Source: Bacteroidota bacterium
GTDB lineage: Bacteria; Bacteroidota; Bacteroidia; JACCXN01
Length of the DNA: 8,527 bases
Direction: 5' to 3'
Assembly: GCA_947462515.1 (NCBI GenBank)
Contig: CANHPJ010000052.1
Location: 1 to 8,527, forward strand
Part shown: piece by piece, positions 1 to 6,700 of the stretch
How positions within the stretch are numbered: position 1 is the stretch's first letter
Layout of the letters: each line of letters opens with the position of its first letter
The notes under the pieces: model-generated
Told to the model about the DNA's origin: nothing
Databases searched by the model: none
What the model saw: the letters and a program-made list of their open reading frames with translations, nothing else
Translations under genes and position numbers: made by a program

Positions 1-159
1 GAGACGATTTTTCACCTTTGTTTCGTAGAACACTTTTGAACTATCTTCTTTGATAATTTTACAATTAAGATAAGAGCCATTCTTGGCAATTATTATGTCC
101 TGACTAATTGCACACAATGGAGCAAACAAAATTAATAGCAAAAGATTATATTTTTTCAT
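1..159 (-). CDS. Small secreted protein with signal peptide, 5' part only (cut by left window edge)
   Basis: The minus-strand frame from the ATG at 159-157 stays open to base 1, giving 53 residues. It begins MKKYNLLLLILFAPLCAISQ followed by DIIIAKNGSYLNCKII. The first 20 residues are a clear Sec signal peptide: a Lys pair, a Leu/Ile-rich core and a likely signal peptidase I site at A-I-S-Q/D. The mature start, D-I-I-I-x-K-N-G-x-x-x-x-C-K-I followed by K-V-F-Y-E, follows a pattern I know from small exported Bacteroidota proteins of unknown function ('KNG...CKI...I.Y'). An in-frame ATG at 174-172, directly after a TAA stop at 177-175, is an alternative start adding MKILV. I prefer 159 because MKK is the usual beginning of such signal peptides. 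No Shine-Dalgarno sequence is visible at either start. The gene lies on the same strand as the lipoprotein gene, about 60 bases downstream of its stop, so it may share a transcript. Its role is unknown, and the 3' end is outside the window. Confidence 0.7.
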   Translation of the reverse strand, partial: MKKYNLLLLILFAPLCAISQDIIIAKNGSYLNCKIIKEDSSKVFYETKVKNRL

Positions 160-219
160 CACTAAAATTTTCATTTAACTTAGAAAGGTTAAATGTATGG
201 CTTTAATCAAAAACAAGAA

Positions 220-777
220 CTATTTTAGGTCTTTAATTATATCATCCAGCTTAGAGATTATTTCTCGCTCGAATTTCGCTTTGACATAATTCTGCTTTTG
301 GAGATCTGCAATATTTTCAGAGGGAATTACTAATTCTTTTTGCTTTATAAAATATGCACTTGTTAAAAAAATCCCACATCTATTAATCAGGCAATTACCA
401 ATTAAAATATCATAATAAATTTCCTCATCAAAGGATTTCAAAATATAATATCTAACAGTATGGTATTGATTTGTTTCAGTGTGAGGATAATTTGTTTTAG
501 GATCACTAAAGTATTTATGCGCTAATCCCTCTCTTTCCATTCTATAAAAGGGCGCGATGCTATATTTTGAGATCCTAAATTGATCGGCACTATCCAATCG
601 GATGGCAGGAAATTTCTCCCAGAGCGTATCTAGGGCAGCTATCAACTGTAATTCCTGCGCTTCCTGAATCCGATAATTGCCAATAACGGCAAGTCCTTTA
701 TTCGAGAAGATGCACCCTTGATTAACAATTATAGTCAAAACTAAAATCAACAAAACATTTTTTTTTCTTTTAATCAT
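220..777 (-). CDS. Predicted 185-residue lipoprotein of unknown family; candidate immunity protein for the upstream RHS toxin
   Basis: The protein begins MIKRKKNVLLILVLTIIVNQGC: a basic stretch (K3-K6), a hydrophobic core (residues 8-18) and a Cys at position 22 preceded by N-Q-G. This looks like a lipoprotein signal peptide, although the -3 and -2 residues are not classical lipobox residues; lipidation is therefore likely but not certain. The mature part is soluble, about 163 residues, rich in Tyr, Ile and charged residues. Two nearby cysteines, C129 and C134 (G-N-C-L-I-N-R-C-G), could form a disulfide in the periplasm. I do not recognise the family. The ATG at 777 lies only 12 bases after the TAA stop of the giant RHS gene, so the two are almost certainly cotranscribed and possibly translationally coupled. 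In polymorphic-toxin loci the small gene directly after the toxin's 3' end usually encodes its immunity protein. Immunity to periplasm-acting phospholipase effectors is often a lipoprotein, which fits here. That assignment is inference from position and localisation. A run of nine A residues (coding strand) lies in codons 4-7. Confidence 0.85.
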   Translation of the reverse strand: MIKRKKNVLLILVLTIIVNQGCIFSNKGLAVIGNYRIQEAQELQLIAALDTLWEKFPAIRLDSADQFRISKYSIAPFYRMEREGLAHKYFSDPKTNYPHTETNQYHTVRYYILKSFDEEIYYDILIGNCLINRCGIFLTSAYFIKQKELVIPSENIADLQKQNYVKAKFEREIISKLDDIIKDLK

Positions 778-789
778 AAAAACAAACCA

Positions 790-3700
790 TTAAGGAAAAG
801 TAAGTGCGCCAATTGCCGCGTAAGGTGCTGTGCATTTTAATCCACAAATAGCACTAAGACCTGTACCAACAATCAATTCCAAAGGACTTGTATGTTTGAG
901 TCCTAAAAACAATGTTCTGCCAGTAAGCAAGGCATCTGCTCTAATTGTTTGGGGTGATAGAAGCAAATATGCTGCCCCATCGTTAATCTTCAAATCCAAA
1001 TAATCCAAATCATGCAAATAACCTGCATATTCTTTCCAACCCCAACCTGCAATTGGCCCGTAGTAATCACTGGAGCCATTTACATCCATCCCATTTTTTA
1101 ATTTTAAGTTTTTTCCCAGATAGCTAGGATAACTTCTCTTTAAATTTTGTCCAACCGAAGTAAGTTCCAATTTCTCAGCAGTATGCCCACTTTTAATCAT
1201 TTCTTGCATTCTAGTATTAGCTTTAATGGCAATCTTATCTTCTATTCCCATAAATTTATCAACTCCTTTTATTAGGTCGGATAAATTAGTCAAAGCTGCA
1301 AGACCATAGCCTATATTTTCAATTTTCTTATTTCCTCTTTTACCCAGGTAGCCCCAGGTGTTTTTTCCCAAATTATAACTAGCAAATCCAAAACTAACAG
1401 AAGGTCCCGTGGTAAATCCACCCAAACCGCTCATGCCGGCCGAATACACAAAAGAAGAAGATGCAATACCCAATGTATTGGAGAGTGCCAGACTTGAATT
1501 TGTAGCTATATCGTATCCTATATACCCTGAGATAGCTCCTATAGCAAGGCCACCTGCAACATACCCTGCCAATGAAAAACCTTCAGCACCTTTAGATTTA
1601 CCTAGTTGATATCCGCTGTATCCACCAGTTGTAGCTCCAATTAAAACAGAAGTCCAGGCGAATCTGCCATCGGGATCGATTGAGAGTACAGGATTATTTC
1701 CCATGCCCATGTATGGGGAATGAAACTGACCGGCGGGATCAACGCTTGTCCAGCGAGCCATTCTTGCATCCCAGTTTCTTGCTTCAAACTCATTCCAACC
1801 CTGTTTGACATCCTTTTCAGCAAATTGACCCTGATATCCATATCGGTAGCCATCATTGCCCGTAAAAAGGTTAGAAGATCTGCCTGGCATTTCCCAGCCA
1901 TGGGCATAGTAATCGGCTGAACTTTGAACATCAGCAATAGCAAATCCTGCATCCTCATCTTTTGAAACAATTGAGATCTTCAAATTATCAAACCAAACTG
2001 CGGTATTAGAATTATTTTTAAAATAAATACGCAGTTTTAAACCTTCAGATTTTTCATTAACGGGGTAAGATGCTGATTTTTCAATCCAGTTATTAATGCC
2101 CTCAATATTATAATTCAAGCTGGTACCAGGAAGAATTTTTCCTTCATTATCAATTAACTCCGCTACAAAGAAAGCATCGGGTTTCATGCCCGTTAACACT
2201 TGAATAGCGGAAAGATTGCATTTGTAAAAAGCGGAAAAATGAATCATATAACCCTCTTTAACAGGAATGTCGATATATGGCCCAATAGCAGAAGTATTAT
2301 TGTCACTTTGCAATTTCAGAGAATTCTTGCTTCCATCATAAGCTTGGTCTGAGGTAATATTTAAAGATGAAGACCATCTCAACTCGTCTGAACCATTGCC
2401 TTCAAAACCATTAAACAAATTGATTTTTCGCAACCCTTCTTTAAAAGTTGCCCTTACACTTCCTAGGTGGTCAGTAAGTTCGTAGAGATACTTATCATTT
2501 TCATTTTTATGCCTTTGATAAGTTCCTATTCTAGAGTTAGAGTAAATAGGAAGTTCACGCTGATAAACATTTTCATCATCCAAATCTTTATAATAGATGC
2601 TAATAACATGCCCGGATGCATCTCTCAAATACCAAACTTCTTTATCAAGGGTGCCATTCGGAGTATAAATATTTTTTTTAATATTTTGACCCATTTCATC
2701 ATAGAAGTAAGAACTTAACAAAGCACCTGACAAAGAACTTACCTCAGTAACTTTGCCATATGAATTATAAGTAAGTTTTGTATTCTCTTTTGTATTTTGG
2801 ATCAATTGCCCCAAGTGATCGTATTTATAATTTTCTACCGTTTGGGAGGTGATATCTGAAAGGCCTGTAGAGTCATTTATCTCATCTGTTATATGGCTTA
2901 ATTTATTATCTATTCGCCTGTTGCTATCCAGTTTGTATATGTATTCAAATTTATCAACATCTCTTGAATAAGCTTTGCTATCAATTATTTTCTGATTCGC
3001 ATTTCGGTTTAATTTCATAAGATTTCCATTGGGATCGTATTCAATACCCCATTCCTTATAATCCAGGGAAGGAATAAATTGATTTTCGGAAGAATAATGT
3101 GAAGCAATATTTTTTGAACCATTATCCATGCCATTGTATGCTAAAGTTCCAAACAAAGCCTGTTTCAGCTGATTTTTCGAGTCATACTGATATGTTTTTG
3201 CCAATTGCTGACCAGAGTATGACAAATCCAAATCATTTCTGGTTTGCCAGCGGTGGGTTTTAACATTTCCATTGAAAAGGTCAGGAGATTCATCTATTCT
3301 ATGAAGTTCACCAGTATCGGATGAGGGTAACAAACGAGAGGTATTAATAGATTGAACAGAGGTATTTGACCTACTATAATCACCTGAAAAATAATCCAGG
3401 GACATGCCAAAAACATCTTTTGCAAAGGAATTATTTTTCCCGGGATAGGCATCCTTTCCCATATCTAAATGAGATAAGGTTGGATCATTTATACTTTTAA
3501 GCCAGCCATTGATTGTGTATATATAGTCAATACCCTGCAGGTCGCCGCCGAGTTCTACCCGTTTAAGTTGTCCGTGACGGTAATAAACATATTTTGCCTG
3601 TAATTTCCGGTTAATTCCATCGGTGCTTGTTTCTGTTTTTTGAATTCTTCCACTTAAATCATAGGAATAAAAATGATAAAAATCTTCTTCAGGGTTTTCC

Positions 3701-6700
3701 TGTTGGTAAGCAATTTCAACCAGCTTTCCTTTAATGTTATATTTATAATTTATTGATTTGGGATTTAAGCCATCGACTTGCTTTATTACCCAGGATGCTC
3801 GGCCCAAATCATCATAGCTATACCAAGTTTTACTTATATCGTTCCATGATTCGGCAATTTTCCCGGTAATATATTGCTCTTTATATCCCATGGGATTTGG
3901 ATGCCGGGGATTATCATAACTAAAAAAAGTTTGTGAAGCACATTGGGAACCTGAAATTAAGTAATCGTGCGATAAATTAAAGATACTATTACTTTGATGA
4001 TGGTTCAATTCGGCAACTTGCTGATGGCTTTGAAAAAAATATCCATCAGAGTCATTGGTATATTCACCTGTTTCAATGACTCTTCCGAGATTATCGAAGT
4101 TATAATAGGAGAATTTTCGATTCTTTCGTTGTAATGAATTTTCAGAAAAACGAAGCAGGCCATCATTGCGATAAACGTAATGAGTCAATCCTACATCAGG
4201 AGATTGCGTTGATAAAACCTGCCCAAGGCTATTATAAGAACTTTTGCTCTGCATGGTATTTAAAGGTTCTTTAATCATTTTATAAGTAATGCCATCAAGG
4301 AGCAATTCAAGATCTTTCAAAAAAACAGGGTTATAGTCGCTAATTACACCATAACCAGCATCACCAAATCGAGGATCATCATATTTTCGAGTATAGGCCT
4401 GACCGGATATAGAGACAACTTGTATTTTTGCCTGAGTAGCTGTTTTGCTTAAATCAGGATCAATTATTGCCTGTACGGGAGAATTTATGAACTTATAGGT
4501 ATTATAAACCCTATAATCCTGATTCCCTGGTATTCCCACCTTTTTTTCTACCACATGAACTTCTATAGTTCCCAAATTTGTATTATAATAGTCCCCGACC
4601 ATTTTAAAATTATTATTATCCTGATCGATTAATTTGAATTTGATTTCCGCCTTATATTTCCAATCTCTTTCACCTGCATCAGATTTTACAGGCTCTGCAT
4701 ATGTTTCAAGAGGCTTATAAGCGGGCATAATAAATGCAGACCTTGAATAATTATCCGACGTGACTTGTTCATTCGACTGTTTCTGAAGCAATTGCATTTC
4801 TTCATTATAAAGATCGTATTCATATTGTGAAAACTCTCTTGTATAAGACGAGTATTGAGGTATCACTGCGAGATCCTTTTCCAAAATAGAGCTTGATATA
4901 CTTTTATCGAGGAACGAGTATTTTGATTCGTAATTTGAATCAAAATCAGTAGTTTTTTTTCTTAAAGAGACCTGCAGTGTAGTAAACTGCGTTCTAGCAG
5001 AGTCGGGGATAATGGAAAATCCAAACTCGTTATTTGAAAAACTTGTTTTATCAAGGCTTACCGGATCATTCGTATTGAATCCATTTTTTTGACTTTTACT
5101 GCTGCGTAGAAAGCTTAAATCCTGTTTTTGGTCGACACCAAGGGGAGGTACACTTGAAATAAGTCTATTAGCCTTATCGTAGTAATTTAAAGTGAAATCA
5201 TAATAATTCAAATTATAATTTACCGTTAGCCCGCTGACAGTATTAATTGCACCTTCAAGGTATATTATTCTATATAATCCAGGATTTAAAATTGGCTTTG
5301 TTCCCGAAAAAGTTATTTCTCCATCAAATTTGAGGTATGAACCCGTTTTCAAATTCAATATATTGTATTTAATAAATGGTGATGCAGAATTATTTTCAAG
5401 AGACAAAGACGATTCACAACCAGCAGGCAAATGAATATCCACATAGCTCTCTCCCGCCTTGATGGGAATAATTGAAGTTACATTCATAACTTTTTTATTT
5501 AGGCCATCTTCCTCTCCACTACTGCAAGAAGCAATGAGTTTATCATCGGAGTCTTTAAAAACAATTTTTTCATTCCCATTTTGATCGATAGTGATTGTTT
5601 TTGTGACCTGATAGACAGGCTGGAAATGAGTTTTAGGAGTTAGCATATAGTCATAAATCCCGGGTTCCTTCCAAAAAACCTCCGAAGAGTTTGTGAAATC
5701 CTCTACCTGCCAGCCTTTTGCAAAACCAAAAACGTAATATAATTCACCAGAGGCAGGCATAGAATATGAAAAACTTTCATGACCTGAACCCATTTTATGC
5801 CCCTCACCAGCCATTGCAGTTACTGATCCATTAAAAGAAATATCATCATGACTTATTCTGTTGTATGGAAAGGCAGAAGAGGGGACGTAAGGCTCAGTAA
5901 TATTGTTATTACTATAATACCAACCCAAAGTTCCGGAATAATTATTACCAACAGGTTTTGGATTGTTAATTTCACCAGGCACTTTATTGTCATTTGGCAA
6001 ATCGAAGTCTAGATAGGAGTAATTTTGATTTTTTTCATTGGTAAAAAAACTATCCTTGTAGCAAATATAATTTCTACCAAGCGGGACTGGCAAAGAATTT
6101 ATTAGTGGTCTTCCAAAAGCATCATAGACTGTTTGAGTTATCATTACGTCATCGTTTGCAAAAACTTTCGATTGAGACTGAATTGCTCTACCTAGGTTAT
6201 CAGAATAAACTCTGCTTTCGGAAACGAGGTAGCCATCTTGGGAAAATGATTTACGATGTACCCAATTACGCTTTAAATCAAGACAATTATCATTCTGAAG
6301 CTGCCTAGAATGGCGCATCTCATAAAAGTATTTGATAGAGTTTATGGCATTTTCCCAAAAGTATAGCCTTTGAAAATCAAAAAAAACAATATTTCCTATG
6401 CTGCGTGGCTCACCAAACAAATTCGTAGTTGGATTATCAAGTTCTATTCGATCATTCACATCATATGACAGTTGAAACAATTCGGTATTAGATGATGTAT
6501 AAAACTTTAAACTTATTTGTGAGACATCCCCTTTATGAGGTCTTAAAGCTTTAAAAACATTTTCTGTTCCAGTTGAATAATTACCCATAAGACCAGCTCC
6601 TGAGATTTCATATCTTAACTCTTGTCCCTCATACGAAAAGCCTAAACTGGAAGTATTTAAGTTATGAGAAAAACATGTAGAATCAACAATAACAAGAATA

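Noticed and set aside
175..219. Possible promoter for the third gene (coding-strand TACATTTA close to the Bacteroidota -7 consensus TAnnTTTG, with a TTG 16 bases upstream)
   Set aside because: One consensus position is missed and the spacing to the TTG is shorter than usual. In sequence this AT-rich a chance match is likely.
175..219. Terminator between the lipoprotein gene and the third gene
   Set aside because: No GC-rich hairpin followed by a T run on the coding strand could be found in the gap.
778..789. Frameshift or fusion between the RHS gene and the lipoprotein gene
   Set aside because: The RHS frame ends in a clean TAA and the next gene starts with its own ATG and signal peptide; the short gap is normal for a toxin-immunity operon.
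1409..1970. Open frames on both strands inside the RHS C-terminal part (1409-1609 +, 1641-1970 -, 1720-1920 +)
   Set aside because: They lie wholly inside the giant RHS frame, which has clear family motifs across this interval. Their translations are low in recognisable pattern and show no domains or signal peptides.
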